64,000 nt of DNA from Aspidapion aeneum (lineage: Eukaryota; Arthropoda; Insecta; Coleoptera; Brentidae), in NCBI GenBank assembly GCA_963576565.1, contig OY755045.1, positions 6,197,477 through 6,261,476 of the forward strand, read 5' to 3'. Numbering within the stretch: position 1 is the first letter of the stretch; each line of letters opens with the position of its first letter. Position numbers and translations under genes: made by a program. Shown piece by piece: positions 41,401-52,652 of this stretch. The notes under the pieces were generated by a model that was not told where the DNA came from, ran no database searches, and saw nothing but the letters and a program-made list of their open reading frames with translations.

Positions 41401-44400
41401 ACTAATTTTAATGATAATGGTCAATTTCAATTCAATCCCTTGGATACAAAAATACAGTTTTGTAGAAAAGCTATATTTATACTTTAGGTTGACATATATG
41501 ATATCTCAAAAACTGTTAGACTCATTAACTTCAAGTAATCAATGGTTAGACTGAACTTTTTTGTTTTAAGAAAAAATTTATTTAAAGCAGTCGTTTTTAA
41601 GATATCACACGTTTTCCAAAAGAATACATTTTTGTAATAAAGCTATAGCCATCTCTGGAGGATGACATATGATATCTCAAAAACGGTTGGACTAATATTA
41701 ATGAAATATGATTAAATTATCCCTTGGACCCTTCTTAACAATTTTTGTTTTAAAAAACAGATGTTTTTTTAACAAAAGACAATTTTGTAATAAAGCTATA
41801 GTCATCGATTCAGGATGACATATGATATCAGGAAAACGGTTGGACCAGTTTTAATAAAACTTTGCCAAATTATCCTTTGAACCCTTCTGAACAAATTTTA
41901 TTTTTGGGTTTTTTTTATTCAAGCCGTTGTTTTCGAGATATCAGACATTTTCTAAAAGCATACATTTTTCTAATAAAGATATAATCATCATCCTAAGATG
42001 ACATATGATATCTTGAAAACTGTTGGGCCAATTTTAATAAAACTTAGCCAAATTATCCTTTGAACCCTTTTGAACAAATTTTAGTTTTGGATTTTTTTTA
42101 TTTAAGCCGTTGTTTTCGAGATATCAGACATTTTCTAAAAGTATACATTTTTCTAATAAAGATATAATCATCATCCTAAGATGACATATGATATCTTGAA
42201 AACTGTTGGGCCAATTTTAATAAAACTTAGCCAAATTATCCTTTGAACCCTTTTGAACAAATTTTAGTTTTGGATTTTTTTTATTCAAGCCGTTGTTTTC
42301 GAGATATCAGACATTTTCTAAAAGCATACATTTTTCTAATAAAGATATAATCATCATCCTAAGATGACATATGATATCTTGAAAACTGTTGGGCCAATTT
42401 TAATAAAACTTAGCCAAATTATCCTTTGAACCCTTTTGAACAAATTTTAGTTTTGGATTTTTTTTATTCAAGCCGTTGTTTTCGAGATATCAGACATTTC
42501 TAAAAGCATACATTTTTCTAATAAAGATATAATCATCATCCTAAGATGACATATGATATCTTGAAAACTGTTGGGCCAATTTTAATAAAACTTAGCCAAA
42601 TTATCCTTTGAACCCTTTTGAACAAATTTTAGTTTTGGATTTTTTTTATTCAAGCCGTTGTTTTCGAGATATCAGACATTTTCTAAAAGTATACATTTTT
42701 CTAATAAAAATATAATCATCCTAAGATGATCATCTTGAAAACTGTTGGGCCAATTTTAATAAAACTTAGTCAAATTATCCTTTGAACCCTTCTGATCAAA
42801 TTTAAATTTCGGACTTTGTTTTATTCAAGCTGTCGCTTTCGAGATATTAGACGTTTTTAGAAAGAATAAATTTTTTAAAATAAATCTAGTCACCTCTTCA
42901 GGATGACATATGATATCTTGCGAACTGTTGGACCAATTTTAATGAAACTTGGTCAAATTATACCTTGTGCCCTTTTAAACAGTTTTCGATTCAAGAATTT
43001 TTTTTACTCGAGTCACCTTTTTCAAGTTATCAGATGTTTTCTAAAAAAATAAAAATTTTTAATAATGATAGTGATAGTGATAGATGGGCGGGGCCAAAAC
43101 CCACCAGAGTTTATAAGCCAATGAGGAAGCAAAAGAAGACAAAACAAACCTGCAAAGGTGTCAAGACATCCCACAATCCATCTGTCGCCAAAACTAGGAA
43201 CTTATCTTTGGGCGTGAGTTTGTGATACGTCACATCGGGCGTGGCCGACAGATAGGGCGGGGTATAATAGTTGAGCGGGACCATGTGTTCGCCTAGGACT
43301 TTGGCCACCACATTTTCCATTACTTCCTGTCAAAAAAGCAACAATTTAAAGAAAAAGAAAAATTATCAATATACAAATCAAGTGGGGTGATTTCTTAATT
43401 TATGTTATGACCAAAAGTTTATTTAAACATAATTATTCGTACCCTTTTCACTATTTTGGAGTAAGCCGCTGATGAATTCTTTAATAAAAAAAAGTTCCTC
43501 TTTAAGACTCATTTTTTTAAATAAAGCTTTAGTCATCTCTTCAGGATGTCATATGATAACTTGACAACTGTTGGATCAATTTTGATGAAACTTGTTTAAA
43601 TTATCGCTTGGACCCTTCTGAACAATTTTTGTTTCTAGAGATGTTTAATCGGTAATAATATCAACATTTTTCCAAAAAAACCGGTAAAATCTTGAACAAG
43701 GCTAAAGAAAAAGTTGTGTCGAAAAATGCTAAAATGTAAAAAAATTGTCCTATCTGTAAAACGATTTGTCCGTTCGGTAACGCTATAAGTTATAAAATAA
43801 AATAAAAATGTTAATTTTAATATCTAAAAAACAAAGAGATTTGATGCAAATTGTAGAAAGAAAAAAATGTTTCATTTGACCTTCCCAACCACCCTTAAAA
43901 GTTTGGTGAATCATTTAAATTATACCATCTATAACAAAACTGGAAGAAAGGAAAAAGTTTCTAGATAAAGCAAAAATTTCCCTTTGTGAATCTACCAGTG
44001 GTATACCAGTTCAAGTTCGGGGGGGGGGGGGGGGGGGTAAAGGAGGGTCTGTAGTAGAAAAAGAACACAACAGAAGAGTACCAAAACAAAAGATATGGTC
44101 TGCACAAAACGTCACCGAAAACCTAAAAAAATCTTACCTTGCTCCACTTGAACCTAAAATCCCCCATGGCGCGCAGGGGGGCCAACTGCCCCAGTAACCT
44201 GTCCATTTTTATCACAGATGCTTTTTCCGCCGCGGGGTGCTCCGCCAGTATCCGATTAACTTCGGCCTGATTGTACGTATTGTGCTCTTCCGTCAATTTC
44301 TTCGCCTTCCATGAACTCGAGTCCGAGAGGTAGCCTAAAATTTAAATTACAAAACACATTATTCTAAGGGTTTCTTAAGTTAAGGGACGCTTAAGGTAAG

Positions 44401-47400
44401 GGTCACTTAATGCAAGGCTCACTTAGGTTAGAAGATAATAAGGTTAAGAGTTACTTAACTCAGGAGGTTACCTAATTTAAGGGATACGTAGGCTAACGGC
44501 CACTTAAATTAAGGGATACTTAGGTTAAGAGCAAATACATTGTAAATATGGGGCATATCCATGCATTTTCACATGCGATGCTTGAAGCCAGGGTCATTAG
44601 GAGTTTCTTTAGTTAAGGGGCACTTAAGATAAAGATCACTTAAGTTAAGGGTTACTTTATTTAAGAGTTTCTTAAGTTAAGGGTCACTTTAGGTAAGCGT
44701 CATTTAAAGTAAGACCACTTAAGTTGAGCTTATAAGGTTAAGGGTCACTCAACTTTATGGTTACTTAATTTAAGGGATCCTTAGGTTAAGGGATACTTAC
44801 ATATGTTAAGGGACACTTAGGTTGAGGTTTACCTTAGTTAAGGGACGCTTAAGGTAAGGGTCACTTAATGCAAGGCTCACTTAGGGATACGTAGGCTAAC
44901 GGCCACTTAAATTAAGGGATACTTAGGTTAAGGGCAAATACGTTGTAAATATGGGGCATATCCATGCATTTTCACATGCGATGCTTGAAGCCAGGGTCAT
45001 TAGGAGTTTCTTTAGTTAAGGGTCACTTAAGATAAAGATCACTTAAGTTAAGGGTTACTTTATTTAAGAGTTTCTTAAGTTAAGGGTCACTTTAGGTAAG
45101 CGTCACTTAAAGTAAGACCACTTAAGTTGAGCTTATAAGGTTAAGGGTCACTCAACTTTATGGTTACCTAATTTAAGGGATCCTTAGGTTAAGGGATACT
45201 TACATATGTTAAGGGACACTTAGGTTGGGGTTTACTTAAGTTAAAGGACACTTACCCAAAACCGCACAACAGTCGCCGACATTCGCTACGTGCAAATGAG
45301 GTCCATCTATATGTGCGACGCTACAAACAGCTCCGCTCATGGCTACAGATAAGGTTTTCATGTTCACTTTGCCAGCGTCGGGTAAGGCTTCTTTGCTTAA
45401 GTCCCCGTCGAGTCTTAGGAAGGCCTTTTCCATGGCTTGGCTAACGTTTCTGCTCGAGTTGCTGCCTTCCTAAAACTTGGTTTGTGAAAACAGGCCTATC
45501 GCGAGGCATAAGAAAAATGTTTTTATTTACGTGTATTTAAAAAAAAACAACTTTATATGCTATAGAAAAAGGTTAAATAATAGGTAACAGAAAGGTTTAC
45601 AACTCTTGTAAAAATATTGTTATACATAACCTAAAATTTTACAAGAAAAAATACCGTTTTTTTTATTTTTTTGACAAAATTAACACCCTACTTTCAACCG
45701 AAAATGCCCAAGTCCTGAAAGCAAATTTTGTTTAACCAGTGTTCAATAAAACTTTAAAAAACTTCTGCCAAAATTCGACATTAGAAATAACACTGACTTC
45801 TAATATAATATAGACATAGTTAAGCAACTTTGCAAAAAGTTCTTTTTTATCATCTACATAAATCTTAATTAAAACCACGCAAACATAACCCATGACCCTG
45901 TATATAAAATTACCTGTGACAGATCATTTACAAACTCCTCAAAACTCTTATCGTAGATTTCCCTTACATCATCTACAAACTGTAATTTATCATTATAGGC
46001 TTCTATCAAATCTGGAGGTTTGGGTTGCTTAGCCTAAAAAAATATACAAAAATGTAAAGCTGTTGAAATAATGTATCTATTAAAATTTATACAGAATACA
46101 TAGAAATAAATAAAACTATTTAAAAAAATGATAAAAGAAAAAGCTAAGAAATAAAAGATGAGAGAGTTATAGAAAATAACAGAAATAAAATAAAGGATTT
46201 GAACGGCATAGAAACTGACTGAGAGAATTCTATAAAGAATTATACCAAACAAAATAATAATATGGATCCCTGACCTGGACACTTACAAAATCAAACATGG
46301 ATAAGGTAACAAAAGCCCAAGGATCAATGGAAAGACAAATGTTACATGTTAAGCTAACAAATAGAAAAAGGAATGAAGGGATAAGAAATAAAACAAAAGT
46401 AAGGGATGTGAGAAGAGGTAGCAAAATTAAAATGGAAAGACGACCGATGGAACAAATGTATTGTAAACTGGGGATCTTGGGAAAATAAAAGAAGTAGGGA
46501 AAGACCTCAAATGACATGGGCGGACGATTTAAAGAAACATGCGGGGACTAGATGGATGAACCCGGCGACAGTCAAAGAAGATATTGGGGGAGGTCTATGT
46601 TCAAAGATGGATCGAAGAAGGCTAAATAGATAGATAGAAAAAAAATGCTTTTTAAAATTAAATTTAGTTATTAAAATATTGTGAGTTGCAAATTTATGTA
46701 GATAAATAAACTCTCGGGTAAACTTACAGAGATACTATATTGAAGTAGAGTGTCATGAGGCAAAAGGCAGGCAGAAATATATTGAAACAGTCTTTTTGCT
46801 ATGACTTGAGCGCAAGCTCCTCCCCCATGTCCATCAAACACTCCGACTAGGAATCCTAAAAAATAAAAATAACATAAAATAGATAAAAAAAGTCACATAA
46901 CACGGAATTTTAGACCTTAGCAATAAGTATATGATTCACTCATTGTCAGTAGCCTCATCCGTCGTTAATTAGAGACACAATATGAAGCAAAAAATCCAGG
47001 TGCGTATTTAATTTATAATGTTTTTTTCTGAAATCTTGAATTCAACCAAAAATTTGACAAAGTTTTAACAAAATTGAATTATCTGCAATATAACAAAGAT
47101 ATGACAGATTTTTAGAATTACGGATTTTTGAATTTTCCCTTGTAGCTCCAAAACCACAAGGCCTGAAAAAAAACGGATCATGTATAGCTCATTTGGCGGA
47201 ATTACGACAACCGAAAAACTTGAGCAACGTATTAATTTACAGTAAAACTCAAAAAAACGGCTACTGAATGCTTTCGAATGCTAAAGAATGTCTACGGGGA
47301 GCAGTGTATGTCTCCTGCAATGATTTTCATGTGGCATAAAAGCTTATTCGAGGGTCGTGAAAAAGTTAAACATGATGAACGAAAAGGGCGCTCCAGTACA

Positions 47401-49327
47401 TCCATAACAACGATGCTCATTGTTTTTCTTTTCGATATTAGGGGTGTTAATCTTATTAAATGGGCGCGTGAGGGTCAAACAGTGAACCAACATTTATATT
47501 TTGAAGTATTGATGTAGCTAAGAGAACGTCCAAGGAAAAAACTTCCAGATTTGTGGAAGACCAACGAGTGGCTGCTCTACCAAGACAATGCACCGGCCCA
47601 CAATGCCCTATCCATTAAGCAGTTTTTGACTAATAAGATCCCCATCGTTAACCACCCACCATACCAGACTTGACTTCTTGCGACTTCTACCTGTTTCCGA
47701 AAGTGAAGAAATCGTTAAAAGGAACCCGTTTTAAAATATTAGAACATGTCAAGGGAAAAACGGCAAGACTTGTTAACAGCCTCTCTTCTGATGATTTCCA
47801 GAATTGCTTCCAAGATTGGAAAACAACGCATGCAACGCTGCGTCGATAGAGAAGGGGACTATATTGATCGGGAACATCATTAAGTTGTATTAATATTTAA
47901 ATAAAGTAGATTTTTTACAAATCAGGTAGATCGACTTCAGATCATCTCTTTTGTATAACCCAAGTTATTGAAAAGAAAATGGCATACGGACAAAAGCTGC
48001 ATCTGCTTTACGTGGATTTGCAAAAGGCATATGATAGTATACCACTAAATCTACTTTGGAAAGCGTTGGAAAACACAAACATAAGCGTACAACTAATTAA
48101 GGCCATCAAAGAGTTATATCGCAATAGTAAGGCAAAAATTAAAATAAAACCAAAACTAACCAAAGGATTTCAAGTAAATAAAGGTCTTAAACAAGGTTGC
48201 TGTATCTCGCCTACGCTCTTCAAGATATACTTGGAACAAGTCCTTAAAGTATGGAAGAGAAAATGCCAAAACATGGGAATTCCGTTGGACGAAACCACCT
48301 TGTATACTTTATGTTTCGCCGATGATCAGATAGTAGTGGCTCAGGATTATGACGACCTCGAATATATGACACGAAAACTAATAGAAGAGTACAATAAGTG
48401 GGGACTAGAGGTTAATCTCAATAAGACAGAGTATATGTGTATCGGTGGAATGAAACAGGATCTAATCTTAAATACCGGGCAGCGAATTCAGTCCTGTGAT
48501 GAGTATAAATACTTAGGTCTAAAAATTACAGCTGACGGAACACTAGACAAGCTATAAAAGATCGAAACGTACAAGGAAGAAAAGCAATAACTTTATTAAA
48601 TGGAATAATTTGGGACCAAAACATAACAAAAAGCTTATATATAACACCATTGTAAAAAGTATTATTACATACGGCTCAGAAGTATGGCCAATCAAGGATA
48701 GAACAGAAAAAATGCTTTCCGCTACGGAGATGGACTATTGGAGAAGAGCAGCAGGGAAATCAAAAAGAGAAAGAGTTACAAATCAAAGAATAAGAGAAAT
48801 TATGACAGTGGGTGAACGTACTTTAGTGGATGATATAAGAACAAAACAACTGGTGTGGTACGGACATGTACAAAGAATGAATGATGAAAGACTACCTAAA
48901 CAAATACTACAATGGAAACCAACTGGCCGAAGAAAACGAGAAAGGCCGAGGAGAAGCTGGAGAGAAGGAATAGACAGTGAAATAAGAATAAGAGGCCTAG
49001 ATGATGAATTATGGGCAAACAGAAACGAGTGGAGATTGGGTATCGGAAAACGTAGAACGTTGTGAAACCGATAAATATATATATATAAATAGATTTTTTA
49101 CACCAGCCTTATAATTTTATTGTCACACCTCGTAATTCATTGACGTCAACTGGAAAAGCAAAAAAAGCGACACACTTACGACTCTGACCTGTTGTCATGA
49201 GACAAGTTGCCTCAGACCGTGTGTCCTCGATGGGATTGTTCGAAGCCAACTGGTTGGTGTCGTAAGATTTGACAGCGCCATCTTTGAAGTCTTGCGTGTA
49301 TTCGTTTCCTCGGAGAATCGTGTCAAC
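38296..49327 (-). CDS. Pdp: pyruvate dehydrogenase phosphatase catalytic subunit, 3' eight exons
   Basis: PP2C-type phosphatase that dephosphorylates and so activates the pyruvate dehydrogenase complex in the mitochondrial matrix. Minus-strand exons 49327-49189 (or 49180), 46855-46728, 46033-45914, 45469-45256, 44334-44138, 43326-43150, 39044-38928 and 38499-38296 join in frame into 431 residues plus stop. Motifs in order: NQLASNNPIEDTRSEATCLM, the metal-binding GVFDGHGGGACAQ, HIDGPHLHVANVGDCCAVLG, QLAPLRAMGDFRFKWSK, YYTPPYL, LVLATDGLWDV and CRVFRDDIT. Animal PDP1 is near 530-540 residues, so about 100 N-terminal residues with the targeting peptide are missing; they lie further right. One intron is GC-AG and the first visible exon has two possible donors 9 nt apart. 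Tail-to-tail with VPS4. Confidence 0.95.
38525..38840 (+). repeat. AAATATTTAAGAGACACTT minisatellite in PDP intron
   Basis: About 16 units of the same 18-19 bp repeat that forms part of the intergenic satellite 2-4 kb away. Confidence 0.9.
38928..39044 (-). CDS. Pdp: PDP exon with GC donor
   Basis: Encodes AVRLVGEHMKGKVTLNQLKL through NDLLLQRKE (39 codons). Its 3' boundary is GAG followed by GCAAGA: a GC-AG intron. Confidence 0.93.
39226..41118. mobile_element. foldback element, CAGGGTGTCCCAG end, right tip lost
   Basis: Left end CAGGGTGTCCCAGAACTAAT after TA (39224-39225). The right arm reproduces the left arm inverted (e.g. ACCGAGATACAGGGTGTTAA) up to about 41118, where the last 45 bp are replaced by a fragment of another repeat. 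Loop contains no gene. Confidence 0.8.
41123..41295 (+). mobile_element. truncated GTATTTCC-rich element
   Basis: Homologous to 56678-56826, ending ACCGAGCCACCCCTCG, but lacking the left terminus. Confidence 0.7.
41335..43060 (+). repeat. 181-bp satellite in PDP intron
   Basis: About nine to ten tandem units with words GACATATGATATCTTGAAAA and TTCGAGATATCAGACATTTT; the units between 41900 and 42720 are nearly identical, outer ones diverged. One stray unit lies at about 43500-43650. Confidence 0.9.
43150..43326 (-). CDS. Pdp: PDP exon with ATDGLWD
   Basis: Encodes EVMENVVAKVLGEHMVPLNY, then YTPPYLSATPDVTYHKL and LVLATDGLWDVLTPLQ. Confidence 0.95.
43327..44137. other. PDP intron with a 19-G run
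   Basis: Holds one stray unit of the 181-bp satellite (43500-43650) and an uninterrupted run of 19 G at 44019-44037; otherwise unremarkable. Confidence 0.7.
44138..44334 (-). CDS. Pdp: PDP exon
   Basis: Encodes YLSDSSSWKAKKLTEEHNTY through DRLLGQLAPLRAMGDFRFKW. Confidence 0.95.
44345..45250 (+). repeat. TTAAGGGTCACTTAAG minisatellite with a 460-bp duplication
   Basis: Degenerate 20-25 bp units. A block around 44382-44830 is repeated almost unchanged about 460 bp later, including a unique TATGGGGCATATCCATGCAT word. Fills the PDP intron between exons at 44334 and 45256. Confidence 0.85.
45256..45469 (-). CDS. Pdp: PDP exon
   Basis: Encodes EGSNSSRNVSQAMEKAFLRL through ANVGDCCAVLG. The usual PP2C GDSRA motif reads GDCCA here. 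Confidence 0.95.
45470..45913. other. PDP intron, no feature seen
   Basis: AT-rich, nothing recognised. Confidence 0.7.
45914..46033 (-). CDS. Pdp: PDP exon
   Basis: Encodes AKQPKPPDLIEAYNDKLQFV through SFEEFVNDLSQ (40 codons, phase 0 both sides). Confidence 0.93.
46255..46640 (+). pseudogene. non-LTR retrotransposon 3' tail
   Basis: In shifting frames: KVRDVRRGSKIKME, RSRERPQMTWADDLKKHAGT-like, RWMNPATVKEDIGGG and CSKMDRRRLNR, the C-terminal 'WxxDL...AG..W' region after the reverse transcriptase, followed by a GATA-repeat tail (46627-46640). Lies antisense in a PDP intron. Confidence 0.8.
46728..46855 (-). CDS. Pdp: PDP exon with DGHGG
   Basis: Encodes FLVGVFDGHGGGACAQVIAK through LLPHDTLLQYSIS, the first PP2C metal-binding motif. 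Confidence 0.96.
47195..47905 (+). pseudogene. mariner transposase pseudogene
   Basis: N-terminal pieces EQRINF and KLKKTATECFRMLKNVYGEQ, then MSPAMIFMWHKSLFEGREKV and GRSSTS; after an internal loss of about 90 residues, MLIVFLFDIRGV, EGQTVNQHLYFEVL, LLYQDNAPAHNALSIKQFL and, after a stop, decayed C-terminal parts (SSDDFQNCFQDWKTTHATLR-like). The order is that of mariner DD34D transposases. Several stops and frameshifts: dead. Confidence 0.9.
47925..49085 (+). pseudogene. RTE-like non-LTR retrotransposon, 3' half
   Basis: Reverse transcriptase from GRSTSDHLFCITQVIEKK through LLYVDLQKAYDSIP, GLKQGCCISPTLF and the FADDQIVVAQDYDD box (open 47979-48557), then after a stop the tail frame 48610-49065 with SIITYGSEVWPIK, QLVWYGHVQRM and RRKRERPRRSWREGI. 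Ends in a TA-repeat tail (49073-49088). Endonuclease missing, one inactivating break near 48557. Same group as the fragment at 63-600. Sits antisense in the first visible PDP intron, downstream of the mariner remnant. Confidence 0.9.
49180..49327 (-). CDS. Pdp: PDP first visible exon
   Basis: Encodes VDTILRGNEYTQDFKDGAVK through RSEATCLMTTG. Donor either at 49188 (GTCAGA) or at 49179 (GTAAGT); both keep frame. Confidence 0.93.
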
Positions 49328-49368
49328 CTGTAAGCCAAAAAAATTAAAATTATAAATGGCGAACCTGG

Positions 49369-49630
49369 TACCTTTCTAGCCCATTAGCACACTGAAATCC
49401 ACGCTATGTCAGTTTTTTGTAATTATCTCAAAAACAAAAGTAGCTACGAAGTTTTGGGTTCGATGTTGAAAATTATTGAGAACAATGTGTTCTACTATAT
49501 TTTATATTAATGCGAAGTTCTGTTAAAAAGTTAGCATTTTTAAAAGTCATAAGCATTAATGGATTTTGACGAAAATCAAATCAGCTTGTTACAGTAACAT
49601 TACTGTACCTTCTCAACTAAAAACAGTCAG
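49369..49630 (+). repeat. R2 repeat copy, truncated
   Basis: TACCTTTCTAGCCCATTAGC start, then R2 words to about 49630, where it is cut. Confidence 0.75.
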
Positions 49631-49690
49631 GGCATATAAATCAAATGAATGTCAAATAGAATTTAAAAAAAGTTTAATAAAAAAAACATC

Positions 49691-49897
49691 AAACTGCTAA
49701 ATTTACTTGTAACTACTAGTCGCACTTGAGTACAAATTTGATAGGTATACCTATAATATACAACATGCTTCAACTTTTAGTTTTGATGCCCAAAGCGCAC
49801 TTACGAAATTATACAGTTTTGTATTTTCATGAATCAGGTTATTGGGTAATTTTGTACCCAATTGCGACTAGTAGTTATAAGTAAATTTAGCAATTGG
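49691..49897. mobile_element. 207-bp hairpin MITE
   Basis: TGCTAAATTTACTTGTAACT... on the left is inverted on the right (AGTTATAAGTAAATTTAGCA), extending inward through ACTAGTCGCA. No clear target duplication. Confidence 0.75.
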
Positions 49898-49990
49898 GTG
49901 TTTTTATTATTTAAATTTTTTTTATTTCCAACTTTTAGGTTTATGTCTTATTTAGTCTTATAAAAAGCACTATGCATTTACAAATGAGCA

Positions 49991-50566
49991 TGAAGTTAGC
50001 GAAGCACCCATCGCAGATCGAATCGTGACTAGGTGGATAATTTGCCGTTAATTAGTCGTGAATTAGTTGTGGAAAAATTAATTTTGTCGCTCTTATTTTT
50101 TTACCGTTTTTGAGGGTGCTTCGCTAACTTCATATGAAGTTAGCGAAGCACCCTCGTAAAAATGGCTTTTATCAAAATCGAATATGGTGGATAACTTGCC
50201 GCTAAATTAGTCGTGAATTAGTTGTGGAAAAATTAATTTTGTCGCTCTTATTTTTGACCCTTTTTTCGGGTGCTTCGCTAACTTCATATTTTGGCACCCA
50301 TCGCAAATCGAATCGCTACTAGGTGGATAATTAGTCGTGAATTAGTTGTGGAAAAATTAATTTTGTCGCTCTTATTTTTGACCGTTTTTGAGGGTGCTTC
50401 GCTAACTTCATATGAAGTTAGCGAAGTACCCTCGTAAAAATGGCTTTTATGAAAATCGAATATGGTGGATAATTTGCCGCTAATTAGTCGTGAATTAGTT
50501 GTGGAAAAATTAATTTTGTCGCTCTTATTTTTGACCGTTTTTTTGGGTGCTTTGCTAACTTCATAT
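49991..50566. repeat. tandem array of a short palindromic-ended element
   Basis: Four units of about 130-145 bp, each with GAAGTTAGCGAAGCACCC at one end and the inverse at the other. Head-to-tail joints form perfect palindromes centred on CATATG (50114-50153 and, with one change, 50393-50432). Confidence 0.85.
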
Positions 50567-50845
50567 GAAGGTATAGCTACAACTATTACTAATAAGGAGG
50601 ATGGGGAGAAGAGAGGGAAAGGAAGGGAGAAACTAGTAAAATGATGTTGAAAAAGTCTTAAAGCGTGCAGAAAGAATTTTTGAAATCGCTCTATATTTGT
50701 GAAAGGTATAGCTACAACTATTACTGATAAGGAGGGAGGGGAGAAGACAGGGAGAGGGAAACTAGTAAAATGATGTTGTAAAACAGTATTCAAGCGTGTG
50801 CAGAAAGAACTTTTGAAATCGCTTTATATTTGTGAAAGTTATAGC
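50567..50845 (+). repeat. 130-bp tandem repeat, 2.1 units
   Basis: GGTATAGCTACAACTATTAC recurs at about 50574, 50704 and (diverged) 50840, with purine-rich GGGGAGAAGAGAGGG tracts between. Confidence 0.8.
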
Positions 50846-50978
50846 TATAACTATTACTAATTGGCGGGGAGGTAATGATCTACCAAAAAATGATGTTTTT
50901 AAGGGTCACTTTTTTCACCTCTTTTCGACGTCTTTTCTTTTAATTTTTCACGTCTTAAAAACGTCATTTGATTATTAC

Positions 50979-51131
50979 CACGTACGTCTTAAATATATCT
51001 GTACTACCCATTATCAGTAGCCTGAATTTATCCAAGAAATACGTTTGGGTTCATTTGAAATGCAATATGCCGCTTGTAGCAGTTATTTTAAGAGGCTTTT
51101 TCCCAGTACAGATATATTTAAGACGTACGTG
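50979..51131. mobile_element. 153-bp hairpin element, 27-bp perfect arms
   Basis: 50979-51005 is the exact reverse complement of 51105-51131 (core ACGTCTTAAATATATCTGTA). A tiny MITE. Confidence 0.85.
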
Positions 51132-51507
51132 AACTGAGGTCCTAAACACGTCATAAGTGAAGCCATTTTGGGTGTGTCTTGTGATCGTCATTAAAATAAT
51201 ATTTATACGTCAATTCAAAGACGTTATAGGTCATCAAAAATTTCTGTTTTTTTGACGTTTAATAGATGTCACTATTCTACCGGAGTTATAATTCGTAATA
51301 AAGCAAAAGTGAAATTGACATTTAAAAATTTAATTTTGCAATTAAAATTAAACTTGATTTTAGTATACGAAATAAACAAAACGTATTTTAATGATCGTTA
51401 TTTTTTTATACGGGTGTTTAAAAACAATTTTGTGCTTTTCATTTTAAAAGTTTTTTTTTCTGCTTTTTAAACTATCATAAAATAAATGAATCAATGACGG
51501 ATCTAAT
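51132..51507. other. no feature seen
   Basis: AT-rich intergenic or intronic sequence. Confidence 0.6.
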
Positions 51508-51782
51508 ACATTCCTAGGCCATTACCACACTCCAAAAGCATGTTTTACATTTTTTAAATGTCAAAAAACCACCATTAATGGATTTTGACAAAAATCTGAT
51601 CAGGTCGTTACAGTATCAAACAATATTTTTAATAAAGATCTTACGAAAATTGGTCCTGCGGTTCAGGAGCTATCGTATTACGGACAGACATACACACCTA
51701 GACAGACGTCACGGCGATATTGCTAAGATAAGTCCAAATACACCCAAATCAAAAATTTTCGGCGTTATCTCAAAAAATATAG
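51508..51782 (+). repeat. R2 repeat copy
   Basis: From TACATTCCTAGGCC through GGAGCTATCGTATTACGGAC and GATATTGCTAAGATA to the TTATCTCAAAAAATAT word. Confidence 0.75.
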
Positions 51783-51789
51783 TAGTGGT

Positions 51790-52285
51790 GTTCATTTTTT
51801 TGCTAAGGAATCTGCCCGTCTTCTCTACAAAGGCCAGAATATCTGGCCCCCTCAGATTACGAAGGTCCTCCGTCTCAAAGGTTTCCTCTTCGAATACCTC
51901 TCTTCTTGCGTCCATGTATGCTTCACATGATGAGAGGAGATGCGCCGAGGTCTCGTCCTCGGCCCAACATCGCTCGCACGTCAGGTCCTCCTTCACTCTC
52001 ATCTTCGCCAAGTGTCCTTGTAGCACGCAGTGTTCGGTTAGAGCTCCCACTATGGCTCCTGCCTCTCTTCATGTTCTACGGAGCAGCCAGTCCCTACGGG
52101 ACCTGCTGTATCCTCTCACATACTCCTTCGCCTGTCTGACGTTTCATGTGTTGGTCCATTCCTTTTGTGTCTCTTTCTGGACCCACTCTGTTAAGGCCGA
52201 CTTCATCTGCTTTCTTGTGAGCCCCAGGAAAGGCTCGGGCCCGACGCATTTCTGCTGGGATCCACCCCTACTTTCTAAGATGTGA
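51790..52285 (-). pseudogene. non-LTR retrotransposon RNase H / C-terminal tail
   Basis: Minus strand in one main frame: PEPFLGLTRKQMKSALTEWV, RQAKEYVRGYSRSRRDWLL, GALTEHCVLQGHLAKM, CERCWAEDETSAHLLSSCEA and a final helical stretch. The LTEHC...HL...C..C...ET..H.L..C pattern is the end of jockey/TRAS-type ORF2. Two stops interrupt it. Confidence 0.85.
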
Positions 52286-52652
52286 CAATTTCTAAAAGAA
52301 ACATCATATTTGGCTACGCAATATCAGAGATTGGAGTGAACATGCTAAGATGTGACAGATACTCAAATTCTAAAAGAAAACATTCTCAAATACCAAATAG
52401 CAGATAATTTAATTATATTGGCCATCGCCCATTGCGATCAGAAATTTTAACACACGAAAAGATGAGCTCATGTTTTCAGACGTTGATATTTTACGTCTTG
52501 TTTTGAGTTTTCATACCTTTGACAGTGGGAAGGAAGAATTATAGAGATCAGTAGGATGGTTTGGTCGAGTTAATACCCTGATAGTTTCTCGTTCTTATAT
52601 TGCGACACCACACAGATGCATAGATGGAAGTTTTCCGAAAATTTATGTATGG

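Noticed and set aside
44345..45250. Telomere-like repeat
   Set aside because: TTAAGG words resemble insect TTAGG telomere repeats only superficially; units are 20-25 bp, degenerate and intronic.
51578..52285. 235-codon plus-strand frame
   Set aside because: Antisense to a recognisable retrotransposon tail on the minus strand and partly within an R2 repeat; no plausible protein features.
52517..52577. Candidate upstream PDP exon on the minus strand (…YNSSFPLSK before GTATGA)
   Set aside because: Would splice in phase onto VDTILRG and LSK-V is loosely like the LTPPQV of known PDPs, but it is short, lacks a convincing continuation and has an in-frame stop just upstream. Kept only as a weak possibility.
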